Shown one piece after another: positions 7,095 through 16,780 of a stretch of DNA of 64,000 bases. The notes beneath the pieces are model-generated. The model was given only the letters and a program-made list of their open reading frames with translations. It did no database searches and had not been told where the DNA came from. The translations under genes were made by a program, and so were the position numbers. Within the stretch, counting starts at the first letter, position 1. Each line of letters starts with the position of its first letter. Source of the stretch: JBBSEZ01 sp038239195 (GTDB lineage: Bacteria > Planctomycetota > Planctomycetia > Gemmatales > Gemmataceae); NCBI GenBank assembly GCA_038239195.1, contig JBBSEZ010000004.1, positions 1 to 64,000 on the forward strand. The letters run 5' to 3'.

Positions 7095-9467
7095 ATGTTC
7101 AAGTTCCTCGGCCGGTTCACGGTCGGCCACCCCTGGCTGATCTGTGCCGCCTGGTTGCTCCTCGCAGCGGGCGTGGGCGTCGTCGCGCCCAGTTGGGGCT
7201 CGCAGGCCCATGACGACGACGTCCGCTTCCTGCCCGAGCGCTGCGCCAGTGTGCGCGGCTACCAACTCCTCGAGCAGGCCTTCCCGCAGGACGTCTTCGC
7301 CAGCCGAGTCATCTTCGCTCTCGAGCGCGACCGCAAGCTCGGCGACGACGACCTCGCCCTCGTCGAGGACGTGGTCGCCGACCTGAGCGCCCTGCGCGAC
7401 GCCGAGCCCGACCTACAGATCAAAAAGATCTACTCCCAGCGCGACGCCTTCGTGGGCAAGCGCCTCCTCAGCGCCGACGGGCAATGCACCCTCATCCAGG
7501 TGTCGCTCGGCACGCCCTACCTCGCCCTTCAGACGCGCACCACGGTCGATCGCGCCGAGTCCGTCGTGCGTCATCGGCTCGAACGTGTGCAAGACGCCCC
7601 GACGCTCCATACGACGGGCCAGGCCGGCGTGGGCCGCGACCTCACGGCCTGCGGCGGGGACAGCCTCGAGCGCACCACCTTGGCGACGTTCGTGCTGGTC
7701 GTGGTCATCCTGCTGGCGGTCTACCGCTCCCCGCTGCTGGCGCTGGTGCCGCTGGCGACCATCGCGCTGGCGGTTTTCGTGGCGCTGAAAGTGTTGGCCC
7801 TGTGTACGCTCATCCCCGGTTTCTACCTGGTCAACATCAGCCAGGTGTTCGCCGTCGTGATGCTCTACGGTGCCGGGACCGACTACTGCCTGTTCCTCAT
7901 CAGCCGCTACCGCGAAGGGCTGGCGGCGGGACAATCGGCCAAGGACGCCCTGGCCGGGAGCGTTTCCGGGGTGGGTTGGGCGCTGGCGGCCAGCGCGGGC
8001 ACCGTCATCTGCGGGCTGGGGATGATGGCCCTGGCCGAGTTCACCAAGGTGCGCTGCGGCGGGCCCGCCATCGCGGTCAGCCTGGCCGTCGCCCTGCTCG
8101 CCTCGCTCACCCTGACGCCGGCGCTGTTGCGCCTGCTCGGCAAGGCCGCGTTCTGGCCGCTCGGCCCCCCGAAGCCGGCGCCCGGCGCGACGCCGTCCGA
8201 GGGCGTTTGGGGCTGGATCAGCAAGCGCGTGGTGGCACGGCCCCTGGCGGTGGGCGCGCTGGCCGTGCTGCTGCTCGCGCCTCTGGCGCTCATCGGGCTG
8301 CGCGTGACGACCACCTACCGCGCCACCGACGAGCTGTCGCCGGCCTGCGGGAGCGTGCGCGGCCTGGCGGCCATTCAGCGCCACTTCACGGCGGGCGAGG
8401 TCGGGCCGGTGACCGTGCTGCTCGATTCGTCCACCAACTGGGACAGCCCGCGCGGCCGGCAGCTCATCGAGCACCTGAGCAAGGGCTTCGCGCACCTCGA
8501 CAACGTCGCGGAGGTGCGCAGCCTGACCCGCCCCCTGGGCGAGCCGCTGGCGCGCCCCGCGCCCCCGAAGCAGGCCGCGAAAAAGCCCCGCTCGCTGTTC
8601 CGGGCAGTGTTCGCCAATGTCGTCGAGAGCGTCGAGGGGAAGATGCACAAGGCGACGCGCGGGCTCTACGTGGTCAAGCTGCCCGGCGGGGAGGAGGGGC
8701 CGCGCTACGTGACGCGGCTCGACGTGGTGATGCGCTCCAACCCGATGGGGCCGGAAAGCGTGCCGACGCTCCGGCTGATCCAGACCTGGCTGCGCGAGGA
8801 ACTGCCCATCTCGGGTGAGGCGGTCGGCGGGGCCCGCAGCGAGGTCTATGGCGTGACGGTGAGCGCGGCGGACCTGGCGGAGGTGACGGAGAGCGATCGC
8901 TCCCGCATCAACCTGCTCGTTCTGGCGGGGATCTTTCTGATCCTGATGGTGCTGGTGCGCCGGCCTGGGCTGGCGGCCTACCTGCTCGCGACGGTCTTGC
9001 TCAGCTACTTCGCCACGCTGGGGGCGACGGCGCTGGTGGCCCACTACTGGGGCGGCCGGCCGTTCGGCGAGATCGACTGGCGCGTGCCGTTCTTCCTGTT
9101 CACCATCCTGGTGGCGGTCGGCGAGGACTACAACATCCTGCTGATCTCGCGAGCCCTGGAGGAGCGGAAGAAGCACGGCGGGGTCGAGGGAACGCGGCGC
9201 GCCCTGGCCCACACGGGCGGGACGATCACCTCGTGCGGGCTTATCATGGCGGGGACCTTCGCGACGCTGATGCTGGCGGGGCTCAACACGTTGGTGCAGA
9301 TCGGCTTCGCGCTGGCCTTCGGCGTCCTGCTCGACACGTTCGTGGTCCGGCCGTTTCTGGTCCCGGCGTTCACCGCCTGGGCATGGCGCGACGAACCGGC
9401 ACCCGCCGAGGAGGACCGGCCGCGCCACTTGCGCTTCCCCGTGGCGCGAGCGCGCCGCGCCGGATGA
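7095..9467 (+). CDS. MMPL/RND-superfamily membrane transporter
   Basis: 790 aa inner-membrane protein with the two-half RND layout: a first helix at ~10-30, a periplasmic loop to ~190, a block of helices, then a second loop (~410-590) and a second helix block. Each half has the MMPL hallmark in a helix: GAGTDYCLFLISRYRE (~257-272) and GEDYNILLISRALEE (~676-690). MMPL proteins export lipids, glycolipids or hydrophobic molecules using the proton gradient; planctomycete homologues are uncharacterised. It starts with a good AAGGAAGGGG ribosome site and ends at a strong hairpin shared with the convergent rpsT gene. No adaptor or outer-membrane partner gene adjoins it. Confidence 0.9.
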   Translation: MFKFLGRFTVGHPWLICAAWLLLAAGVGVVAPSWGSQAHDDDVRFLPERCASVRGYQLLEQAFPQDVFASRVIFALERDRKLGDDDLALVEDVVADLSALRDAEPDLQIKKIYSQRDAFVGKRLLSADGQCTLIQVSLGTPYLALQTRTTVDRAESVVRHRLERVQDAPTLHTTGQAGVGRDLTACGGDSLERTTLATFVLVVVILLAVYRSPLLALVPLATIALAVFVALKVLALCTLIPGFYLVNISQVFAVVMLYGAGTDYCLFLISRYREGLAAGQSAKDALAGSVSGVGWALAASAGTVICGLGMMALAEFTKVRCGGPAIAVSLAVALLASLTLTPALLRLLGKAAFWPLGPPKPAPGATPSEGVWGWISKRVVARPLAVGALAVLLLAPLALIGLRVTTTYRATDELSPACGSVRGLAAIQRHFTAGEVGPVTVLLDSSTNWDSPRGRQLIEHLSKGFAHLDNVAEVRSLTRPLGEPLARPAPPKQAAKKPRSLFRAVFANVVESVEGKMHKATRGLYVVKLPGGEEGPRYVTRLDVVMRSNPMGPESVPTLRLIQTWLREELPISGEAVGGARSEVYGVTVSAADLAEVTESDRSRINLLVLAGIFLILMVLVRRPGLAAYLLATVLLSYFATLGATALVAHYWGGRPFGEIDWRVPFFLFTILVAVGEDYNILLISRALEERKKHGGVEGTRRALAHTGGTITSCGLIMAGTFATLMLAGLNTLVQIGFALAFGVLLDTFVVRPFLVPAFTAWAWRDEPAPAEEDRPRHLRFPVARARRAG

Positions 9468-9471
9468 GGCG

Positions 9472-9518
9472 CGCGAAACGACAAGCAAGCAGGGGCCCTG
9501 CTTGCTTGTCGTTTCGCG
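9472..9518. terminator. Bidirectional hairpin terminator
   Basis: Perfect inverted repeat with 23 bp arms (9472-9494 and 9496-9518) and almost no loop, between the convergent MMPL and rpsT genes. The outer stem CGCGAAACGACAAGCAAG is nearly the same as that of the terminator at 50124-50183. Confidence 0.85.
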
Positions 9519-9530
9519 TTTCCATCCCGC

Positions 9531-9830
9531 TCAGGTGGTCGGCGCGGGCGGGGCGGCGGGGGCGGTCTTCTTCTTGTGCAGCGCCAGGGCGAGCTGCGAC
9601 TTCTTGCGGGCCGCGAGGTTGGGGTGGATGATGCGGCGGGCGGCGGCCTTGTCGAGCTTCTTGGCGGCGAGGTTGTATTCCTTCTGTAGCGCCTCGACGG
9701 GCTCGCTCTCATCGAGGGCCGACTCGAAGCGCTTGATCTGCGTCTTGATCGTCTTGACGGCGGCCTTGTTGCGGATTCGGCGCTTGTCGGCCTTTCGCAA
9801 GTTCTTCTTGGCGCTACGCGTGTGCGGCAT
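9531..9830 (-). CDS. rpsT: 30S ribosomal protein bS20
   Basis: 99 aa. Starts MPHTRSAKKNLRKADKRRIRN, the diagnostic basic N-terminal helix of bS20, which binds 16S rRNA near helix 44 in the small subunit. The body is a helical bundle, and the KKLDKAAARRIIHPNLAARKKSQLA block matches the family C-terminus. The last ~12 residues form an extra Ala/Pro tail. Single gene; the mRNA would end in the hairpin at 9472-9518. bS20 commonly regulates its own translation, but nothing specific is visible here. Confidence 0.97.
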   Translation of the reverse strand: MPHTRSAKKNLRKADKRRIRNKAAVKTIKTQIKRFESALDESEPVEALQKEYNLAAKKLDKAAARRIIHPNLAARKKSQLALALHKKKTAPAAPPAPTT

Positions 9831-9980
9831 CTATCCTGTCTCCAGCGGAACGATACGCTTCCCAAAAGTCACATTCTACGGGACGCGGAGCCGCCGACAA
9901 GGTGCCGCGCTTCGTCTTGACGTCCGCCCCGCCTTGTGCGACCTTTTCGCGCATCGCCCGGGGCCCTCGGAGCGCGCGGC

Positions 9981-12359
9981 ATGGATGGCACGCACGGCTA
10001 CCGCATCTCGCTCGTCCTGCCCGCCTACAACGAGGAGGCCGGGCTTCGTCAGGCCATCGCCGAGGCCGACCAGGCCCTCGCCCGGCTCGCCGACGATTAC
10101 GAAGTCCTCGTCGTCGATGACGGCAGCCGCGACGGCACGAGCCGCATCGCCGCCGAGGAAGCGATAGTGCGTCAACGCGTTCGCCTGCTGCGCCACGAGC
10201 GCAACCGCGGGTACGGGGCGGCGCTGCGCACCGGCTTCGAGGCGGCGCGCTTCGAGCTGGTCGCCTTCACCGACGCCGATTGCCAGTTCCACCTCGACGA
10301 CCTGGCCCGCCTGTTGCCGCTGACCGCCTCGCACCCCGTCGTCGTGGGCCATCGCATTGATCGGCAAGACCCGTGGCGGCGGCGCGTCCTTTCGCGCGGC
10401 TACAACCTGCTGACGCGCACGCTGCTGGGCACCTGCGTTCGCGACTGCGATTGTGCGCTGAAAGTGTTTCGCCGTGCCGAGTTGATGCAGTTGTTGCCGG
10501 AGTCGCCCAACTTCTTCGTCAACATCGAGATGCTGGCTCGGGCGCGCCAGCTCGGCCACGCCGTCGCCGAGGTGGGCGTGCGCCACCGGCCTCGGCTGCG
10601 TGGGCGCAGTACGGTGTCGCTGCGCGAGGTGCCGCGCACGCTGGGGACATTGCTGCCGTTCTGGTGGTCGCGGGCGCTGTTTGTGGGGCCGGCCGCTCGC
10701 AGTTTGGCGGAAGACGCTAAGCTGCAAGCGGCGGCGTGGCCTGTCCTGCTCCTGCTGTTGGTCGCCAGCCTGCTGTTCTTCGCCGGGCTGCGCTCCCCCC
10801 TCCTGGAGCCGACGGAGGCGCGTTACGCCGAGATACCCCGCCAGATGCTCGAGGCGGGCGAGTGGCTGGTGCCGACGCTCCACGGCGAGCCCTACCTCGA
10901 CAAGCCGCCGCTGCTGTACTGGGCGGTGATGGCGAGCTATCGGCTTTTCGGGGCCAGCGACTGGGCCGCTCGTCTCGTCCCCGGCCTGGCGGGCGTCTTG
11001 ACCGTGCTGCTCGCCTACTGGTGGGGCCGGCGAACGGTCGGGCCCCGCGCCGCCCTGTGCGGGGCGATGGTGCTGTGCCTGTCGGGAGAGTTCGTCTACC
11101 GCCAGCGCATGCTCACGATGGACGCCCTGCTCTGTCTGTGGGTCGTCGCGAGCCTGGCGCTGGCCCACGTCGCCTTGCTCGGAGGGCGCGGCAAGTGGGA
11201 AGGGGCGCCTCTGTGGCTGCTCGCCGCCGTCGCCTGCGGGCTGGGCCTGCTCACCAAGGGGCCCGTCGCGCTTGTGCTGGTCCTGGTGCCGCTCGCCGCC
11301 TATCGCTTCCTCGACCGCCGCACCGCGCCCGTCCCTTTGCGCTGGTGGGTGGCGTTCGTCGGCGTGGCCGGGCTGGTCGCGGCCCCGTGGTATCTGGCGC
11401 TGATGCTGCGCATGCCGGGGTTCGCGGGCTCCTTTTTCTGGAAGCACAACGTCGTGCGCTTCGTCCGGCCCTTCGACCACGCCAAGCCGGTGTGGTTCTA
11501 CCTGCCCGGCCTGCTCCTCGGCCTGCTCCCCTGGGCGCTGCTGCTGCCCGGCTTCGTGCGCTACCTCGCCCGACGCTCGCGGCGCGCCGGCGCGCGCCGC
11601 CCGGCAGCGCTGGGCCTCTTTCTCCTGAGCTTCGGTTGGTGCCTGCTGTTCTTCTCCCTGGCCGGGTGCAAGCGACCCACCTACGTCCTCCCCGCCCTGC
11701 CTCCACTCGCCCTGGCGCTGGGCTGCTACCTCGCCGCGCTAGTCCCGTCGTGGAGGGCGCTGTGGCAGCGCGGCTCGCGCCTGGCGACGCAGGCGGCGAC
11801 CGTGGCGCTCCTGCTCGGGCTGGGGCTGGTCGCGATGGGGAGTGCGCAGAAGATGCTCCGCCCGAGCACCGCCATGGGGCTGGTCGCGATGGGAAGCGTG
11901 GCCCTGATAGGGGTGGTGTTCCGGCGCCGGCTGTCCTGGGGGGGCAGCGCCGCGGCGGTGTTCGGCGTGCTGCTGCTGGGCGTCCACTACCTACAACCCG
12001 CCTACAACCGCCAGTTCTCGCTGCGCGGCCATCTGCGCCGCACCCACGCCCAGGCCCGACTGGAGCACGTGCCCGACGTACCGGTGGTCTGCTACCCCCA
12101 CCGCTGGGACTCGGTCAGCTTCTACCTGCCCCGCGCCAACGTGCGCGTCTACGGCCCCGACGAGCGCCCGCAACTGCTTGCCGCGCTCCGCGAGCAGCCC
12201 GATACGCTCCTCCTGGTCAAGTCGGGGCGGGTGCTCGACGAGTTGCTGCGGGAGTTGCCGGGGCGTGAGGTGGTGGTACGCTCGCGCCAGGGGGGCGTCG
12301 CGGTGGGGTTGGTGCGTGCGCGCGAGGAGGCGCCGGCCCTGGCAATGGCAAGGCGGTGA
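9981..12359 (+). CDS. Fused GT2 (DPM-like) and ArnT/PMT-type glycosyltransferase
   Basis: 792 aa from the ATG at 9981; the frame is open to 9936 but homology begins soon after 9981 (RISLVLPAYNEEAG). Residues ~1-235 are a GT-A family 2 domain like dolichyl/polyprenyl-phosphate sugar synthases, with VVDDGSRDGT and an acidic FTDADCQF motif. From ~255 on is a multispanning GT-C protein of the GT39/ArnT type: the first loop has EPTEARYAEIPRQM and DKPPLLYW, the expected lipid-linked-sugar site, followed by about ten helices and a C-terminal soluble part. In other bacteria these are two genes; here one chain could make a polyprenyl-phosphate sugar and pass it to lipid A or protein. Acceptor unknown. 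Confidence 0.85.
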   Translation: MDGTHGYRISLVLPAYNEEAGLRQAIAEADQALARLADDYEVLVVDDGSRDGTSRIAAEEAIVRQRVRLLRHERNRGYGAALRTGFEAARFELVAFTDADCQFHLDDLARLLPLTASHPVVVGHRIDRQDPWRRRVLSRGYNLLTRTLLGTCVRDCDCALKVFRRAELMQLLPESPNFFVNIEMLARARQLGHAVAEVGVRHRPRLRGRSTVSLREVPRTLGTLLPFWWSRALFVGPAARSLAEDAKLQAAAWPVLLLLLVASLLFFAGLRSPLLEPTEARYAEIPRQMLEAGEWLVPTLHGEPYLDKPPLLYWAVMASYRLFGASDWAARLVPGLAGVLTVLLAYWWGRRTVGPRAALCGAMVLCLSGEFVYRQRMLTMDALLCLWVVASLALAHVALLGGRGKWEGAPLWLLAAVACGLGLLTKGPVALVLVLVPLAAYRFLDRRTAPVPLRWWVAFVGVAGLVAAPWYLALMLRMPGFAGSFFWKHNVVRFVRPFDHAKPVWFYLPGLLLGLLPWALLLPGFVRYLARRSRRAGARRPAALGLFLLSFGWCLLFFSLAGCKRPTYVLPALPPLALALGCYLAALVPSWRALWQRGSRLATQAATVALLLGLGLVAMGSAQKMLRPSTAMGLVAMGSVALIGVVFRRRLSWGGSAAAVFGVLLLGVHYLQPAYNRQFSLRGHLRRTHAQARLEHVPDVPVVCYPHRWDSVSFYLPRANVRVYGPDERPQLLAALREQPDTLLLVKSGRVLDELLRELPGREVVVRSRQGGVAVGLVRAREEAPALAMARR

Positions 12360-12512
12360 CCAACTCGACGAGGTGTTCGTTGTGTTCCCGCAGGGCCTGG
12401 GCCGCAATGACGAGACCGCGCAGATCGGGTAACAGGCGATCGAGACTGCGTCGGAAGGGGGGACTGGAAGCTGCGTTCCCGTTCCGGGGCCGGACAAGAG
12501 GGTTTCGAGCCG

Positions 12513-13693
12513 ATGGATGACGCCGCGCTCAGGGCCGAGATGGAGAAGTACACGTTCTACCACACGATCGAGTTGGCGGAGGGCATTACGACGCCCGGCT
12601 GGCCGACGATCGTGCCCGTCGTCGCACAGACCCTGGACGCGATGCGGGCCCTCGACTTGCGCGACAAGCGCGTGCTGGAAGTCGGCTGCGGGATGGGCTG
12701 GTCTGCTTCGAGGCCATGAAACTGGGCGCCCGCGAGGTGATCGGCGTCGATAACGACCTGTCCCCCGCGGCCGTCGAGTTCCTCATCCCCTACTTCAAGT
12801 CGCCCGTCCGCATGCACGAGATGAACCTCTACGACCTCACGCCCGAGACGTTCGGCAAGTTCGACGTGGTGGTCTGCTCGGGCGTTCTGTACCACCTGCG
12901 TTATCCGATGCAGGCGATCAAGGCCCTGCGCGACCTGCTGCCGACCGGCGGACACCTCGTCCTGGAGACGGCAATCTTTGCCGGCGAGAACGAGCACGCC
13001 TTGCTGTACTGCCCGATCGGGGCCGAGAGCCCTTACGAGCCCTCGAGTTGCACCTTCTTCAACCTCAAGGGCCTCGCGGACAGCTTGTTCAGCCTGGGCC
13101 TGCTCCCGAAACGGGCCCGCTGCAAGAACAACACGCCCCCCTCGGCCACCTTCGCGCCGAACAAGGCCATTGATCGAACGGTCTTCACTTGCCAGTACGT
13201 GCCTGAGACGATCGATCGGATCGTGGATCGCTACTGGCACGCGACACACAAGACGCACCTCAAAGAGGCCGACTTCTACGAAGGAGGGGAGTGGCCGACC
13301 AAGCCTTCCGAGCTCGTGAAGTTGGCGATCGAGGACGCCGTGCGCGCCTCCGAAGCCAACCGCCCCGCACGGCCGACGATGCAAGGCCTCGAAGAGGCCC
13401 TGCGTCGGTCGGAGGAGGGCTTGCGCCAGGCCGAGGCGGTCTGCGCCGAGCGCCTCGACGTGATCCATCGGCTCGACGAGGCCCTGCGCCGGTCGGAGGC
13501 GGAGTCCGCCGAGCGCCTGGACGTGATCGGGCGACTCGACGAGGCCCTGCGCCAGTCGGAGGCCGAGTGCGCAGCCCAACGCGGCTCGATCGAGGCCCTC
13601 ACCAGAGCGGCCCGCGACCCGGTCCGCGCATCGGCCCGGCTGGTGAAGTGGCTGGCCTCGCGCTCGTCCCGGCCGAAACAAGGGGCCGCGTGA
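12513..13693 (+). pseudogene. SAM methyltransferase with coiled-coil tail, frameshifted
   Basis: The N-terminal part (12513-~12700) has FYHTIELAEGITTPGW and the SAM motif RVLEVGCGMGW, then runs into a stop. Reading continues in another frame as CFEAMKLGAREVIGVDND up to 13693. Adding one T in GGTCTGC (~12703) would give GMGWFCFEAMKLGA, a normal motif I, so a single base is probably missing. The joined protein would be ~393 aa. The middle has VVCSGVLYHLRYP like CmoB-type enzymes. After residue ~290 come charged repeats (EALRRSE..., LDVIxRLDEALRxSEAE) predicting a coiled coil. It resembles the methyltransferases at 46776 and 47887 in the glycan cluster. Activity depends on whether the shift is real. 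Confidence 0.7.
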
Positions 13694-13752
13694 CGAGCAG
13701 CCTCCAGCGGTCCTCCGCTGCCTCGACCTTTGTTGCAAAGAGGGTGAGCGCC

Positions 13753-16020
13753 TCACTTCCGATCGTAGACGTCCAGTTCGAGCTTTACTGCCGCCGCGTC
13801 CGGCAGATCGATGCGGATGAGGTAGCCATCGTCTACGCTTCGGTCCTGGATCGCGCGCAAAGCAAAGCCGCGGAACGACACCTCGCCCGCAGCGATCCGT
13901 TTGACGGCGCGCGCGACGTCGATCTCGAACGCCTTCGGCGGCCCGTAATCGACCCCGCCCGGCTGTCTGGGCACGACCGCCGTGCCGACCACCTCGCCCA
14001 GGTGCTTGAAATCGAACGGCTTGCCCCCCTCGAACGGCGCGGTTAGCATCGTGACGCCAACCTTGGTGGCGGCCTTGTCGTGCCCGCGCACCACGGGGAA
14101 GATCAGCCGCGCTTCGGCGATCTCGCGGGCGGGCGGGAGCTCGTTCAGATCGCCCCCGACCAGGAGGGCCCACGTCTGGCCCTTCTTCCAACTCAGGGAG
14201 TGGTTCGCCTGCACCCGGCCGTCCTGCGACACCGCATGGCCGGTCTTCAACGCGATCGTTCGCGTGGACGTCGGCCGCTTCACTTTCTGGGGGGGGCGGT
14301 CGATGCCGACCGTGAAGGGGTTAGGCAACGACTTCAGTTCCTCCGCTGCGACGGGCCTGGCCCGCTCGGCCCCCTTGGGGAGCGGCAGCGGCTTCGAGCC
14401 GGGGGCCAGCACCTCGCGGCGCAGGAAGAGCATGCGCGGGTAGACGGAGTGCTTGCCTTTCGGCGTCGGGACGTCGACGTCGAACGTCGCGGGCAGGTCC
14501 CTGGCGGCGAACACCTTCTGCACCACGGTCGGCGTGGCGGACCAGGTGGCATAGTGAGCGCGGGCCACCTCGGCGCCGGCGTCGGCGAGGGCCTCATACG
14601 ACTTCGACCGCGAGCCAACCTGATAGGCGTACGTGACCACCAGCCGGTTGTCGCCCATCTCCTTCGGACCGTCAACGCTCACCGCGATCTTGTTCTTGCC
14701 CGGCGAGAGGTAGGGCAGTGCGCCGCGGTTGCACTGTACGATGGCCTCCAGCTCGAGCGCCGTCAGGGCCCCCTTGAAGGACAGTTTCACCAGACAGGCA
14801 TGCTTGCCACCGACTTCCTCCGAGAAGTCCTCTAGCTTGATGCGCTTGAACGTCTTGCCGCCGTCCACGGAGGCCTCAGCAGCGTCCGCGCCCGTCGCCT
14901 TGCCGCTGGCCCGCGACATGATGTAGGGGGACTGGAGCGCGACAGTGATCGACGCCGGGCGCCCCGAGCTCTCGGGCAGCAGTTTTCCGCCGACGAACTT
15001 GACGTTCTCCTTTGCCGCGAGGCTTTCGAGGAAGTTGGTCGCGAAGTCGGGAGCGAAGAGGAGCTTGCCGTTGGCGAAGCTGCGGCGCTGGCCGCCCGAG
15101 CGCAGGTACGGCTCGAGAAGCGGGCCGATGGCCGGGCAGTTCCGGTAGTCCTTGTCGCCGCAGCCGTGGCCCGGGACGTACTTGCGCCCGTTCCACCAGT
15201 GCGCTCCCTTGGTCGCGTCCCAGGTCAGCGTCAGAGAGTAGCCCGGTGCCAGATCGACGTCGGTGGTGTAGCCGGGAGAGGCGAACTCGAGCCCCGCCCA
15301 TCCCGTCGGGCTGCCTGCGCGGTTGCTGGAGCGGATGCCCGTGAGGATGCCGGCGGGCGGGTCGCCGCAACTGAGGAACGACGGGGCTCGCCAGTTGGCC
15401 CGGTCGTTGACGATCTCGAAGCGGTTGCCGGCGTGGTAGTAGACGCCCCGGCTGCGGTCGAGCACGAGTCCTTTTGTGACCAGGGAAGGGTTGGCCTTGA
15501 TGTCGGCCTGGCTGGCGATGGTTCGGCCGCCGGGCGCTTTGGCGTCCGGGGCCCAGGTGTAGTAGCGGAGGAAGACGTCGAGGTAGTGCCAGCGGCCATC
15601 GTACTGGGCCTCGACGGTGGTGTGGCCGGGGTTGCTCCAGCCGACGTAGCGCCAGGGCCAGCCCATCTCGCGCCAGAGGGCCGCCTGGACGGTGTGCAGC
15701 CCGCCGCACAGGCTCCAGCCGTAGACGTTGATCTCCTTCAGGGCGCCCAGCCCGCCCTTCTCGCCCGGATAGCCCTGGTGGTAGTGCGTCAGTTGCATGA
15801 AGTTGTAGAGGGCGATGGCTTTCTCGTCGTTGGTCTTGCAGCCGCGCGTGACGCTCTGGACGATCGACTTGAGGGAAGAGCAGTCCGGGGCCTTGTCGGT
15901 GAGGACCTTGATCCGATGGACTTTCTTTCCCGAGGGAGGGGCGTCCGCGCTGGGTGCGGCGGGGAGCAAGCCGAAGGCCAGACCGCAGCAGGCCAGGGCG
16001 ATGAGTCGGCAGACCGGCAT
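13753..16020 (-). CDS. Secreted transglutaminase-like protein
   Basis: 755 aa with a cleavable signal peptide (~1-25). Residues ~40-150 form a transglutaminase-like papain fold: the catalytic triad is visible as Cys in GWSLCGGLHT (C105), His in PGHTTVEAQYDG (H133) and Asp in RWHYLDVF (D148). The ~600 remaining residues look like beta-rich domains without a recognised catalytic motif. Bacterial members may be proteases or amidases rather than crosslinkers. The gene stands alone on the minus strand; the plus-strand methyltransferase ends 60 bases from its stop codon. Confidence 0.8.
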   Translation of the reverse strand: MPVCRLIALACCGLAFGLLPAAPSADAPPSGKKVHRIKVLTDKAPDCSSLKSIVQSVTRGCKTNDEKAIALYNFMQLTHYHQGYPGEKGGLGALKEINVYGWSLCGGLHTVQAALWREMGWPWRYVGWSNPGHTTVEAQYDGRWHYLDVFLRYYTWAPDAKAPGGRTIASQADIKANPSLVTKGLVLDRSRGVYYHAGNRFEIVNDRANWRAPSFLSCGDPPAGILTGIRSSNRAGSPTGWAGLEFASPGYTTDVDLAPGYSLTLTWDATKGAHWWNGRKYVPGHGCGDKDYRNCPAIGPLLEPYLRSGGQRRSFANGKLLFAPDFATNFLESLAAKENVKFVGGKLLPESSGRPASITVALQSPYIMSRASGKATGADAAEASVDGGKTFKRIKLEDFSEEVGGKHACLVKLSFKGALTALELEAIVQCNRGALPYLSPGKNKIAVSVDGPKEMGDNRLVVTYAYQVGSRSKSYEALADAGAEVARAHYATWSATPTVVQKVFAARDLPATFDVDVPTPKGKHSVYPRMLFLRREVLAPGSKPLPLPKGAERARPVAAEELKSLPNPFTVGIDRPPQKVKRPTSTRTIALKTGHAVSQDGRVQANHSLSWKKGQTWALLVGGDLNELPPAREIAEARLIFPVVRGHDKAATKVGVTMLTAPFEGGKPFDFKHLGEVVGTAVVPRQPGGVDYGPPKAFEIDVARAVKRIAAGEVSFRGFALRAIQDRSVDDGYLIRIDLPDAAAVKLELDVYDRK

Positions 16021-16207
16021 GAGACGTCCTTTAGGTGGGAGTGTTTGCGAGGGCGGGGGCGGGTCACTGTCTGCTCAATAGACTATCGAAAAGAGGGGCG
16101 GGGGGCAGTCAACGGCTCGATCAAAGGCCGGCATCCGGTCACGAGGGCAGGTACACGTTGTCTTCCGAGTCCGCGGCCGGGATAATGGAGGCGAAAGGGG
16201 AATCACG

Positions 16208-16777
16208 ATGACGCACACCGCGAGCTCGTTCGAGGCAGGGGCGCTCCCTGTGCCGACGTCCTTCCCGCTCCAACAGGCCGAAACCCGCGCCGTGGAGGCG
16301 GCCCTCGACGCCTTGCCCCAGGAGGAGCAGGCCGGGCCCTCCCTGGCTCGCAACGCCCATTTCATGCTGGCTCGCTGTCTGGACTATCCGGCGGAAGCCG
16401 AGCGACTCTACCACCTCCTGACCGAGGACGGAGCGGTCTTCGAGCAGCGCGAGCTGCGCAGGCAGCTCGTTGGCCTCGGCGACCTGTGCGCTGCCCGCGC
16501 CGGTATCCTGGCCCGCCTCGGCGCGCTCCTGAAGGACGTTGCCGATCTCGCTGCGGAAAGGGCGGCCCGTTTCGCCGAGATCGCCCCCGCAGCGGAGCGC
16601 CTCGTTCAACTGCGGGCCCGGACACAAGCGTTCCTCGCCTGGCTCGACCGTCCGCGCGCCGCGGTGGACCGGAAGATGATCGAGGAGTCTCGCGCCGCGT
16701 TCGCCCGCGGCGAATACGAAGAGGTGGAGGCCATCATCCAGCGGCTGCGGGCCGGCGAGGCCGTCCACGAGGGTTGA
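16208..16777 (+). CDS. Hypothetical helical protein, first of a pair
   Basis: 189 aa, soluble, no signal peptide. Strongly helical and charged in the second half (~85-185: repeated Leu/Ala/Glu/Arg heptad-like pattern, e.g. ILARLGALLKDVADLAAERA), so probably a coiled coil or helical bundle. I recognise no family. Good ribosome site (AAAGGGG) before the ATG. Its stop is 3 bases before the start of the next gene, so the two are very likely translated together and may form a two-component complex. Confidence 0.6.
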   Translation: MTHTASSFEAGALPVPTSFPLQQAETRAVEAALDALPQEEQAGPSLARNAHFMLARCLDYPAEAERLYHLLTEDGAVFEQRELRRQLVGLGDLCAARAGILARLGALLKDVADLAAERAARFAEIAPAAERLVQLRARTQAFLAWLDRPRAAVDRKMIEESRAAFARGEYEEVEAIIQRLRAGEAVHEG

Positions 16778-16780
16778 CGA

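Noticed and set aside
7413..9488. 691-codon minus-strand frame
   Set aside because: Antisense to the MMPL transporter; composition is Arg/Gln/His-rich noise.
12360..12512. Minus-strand helical fragment (LDRLLPDLRGLVIAAQALRE)
   Set aside because: Short, without start or family context; could be a glycosyltransferase tail remnant but not supportable.
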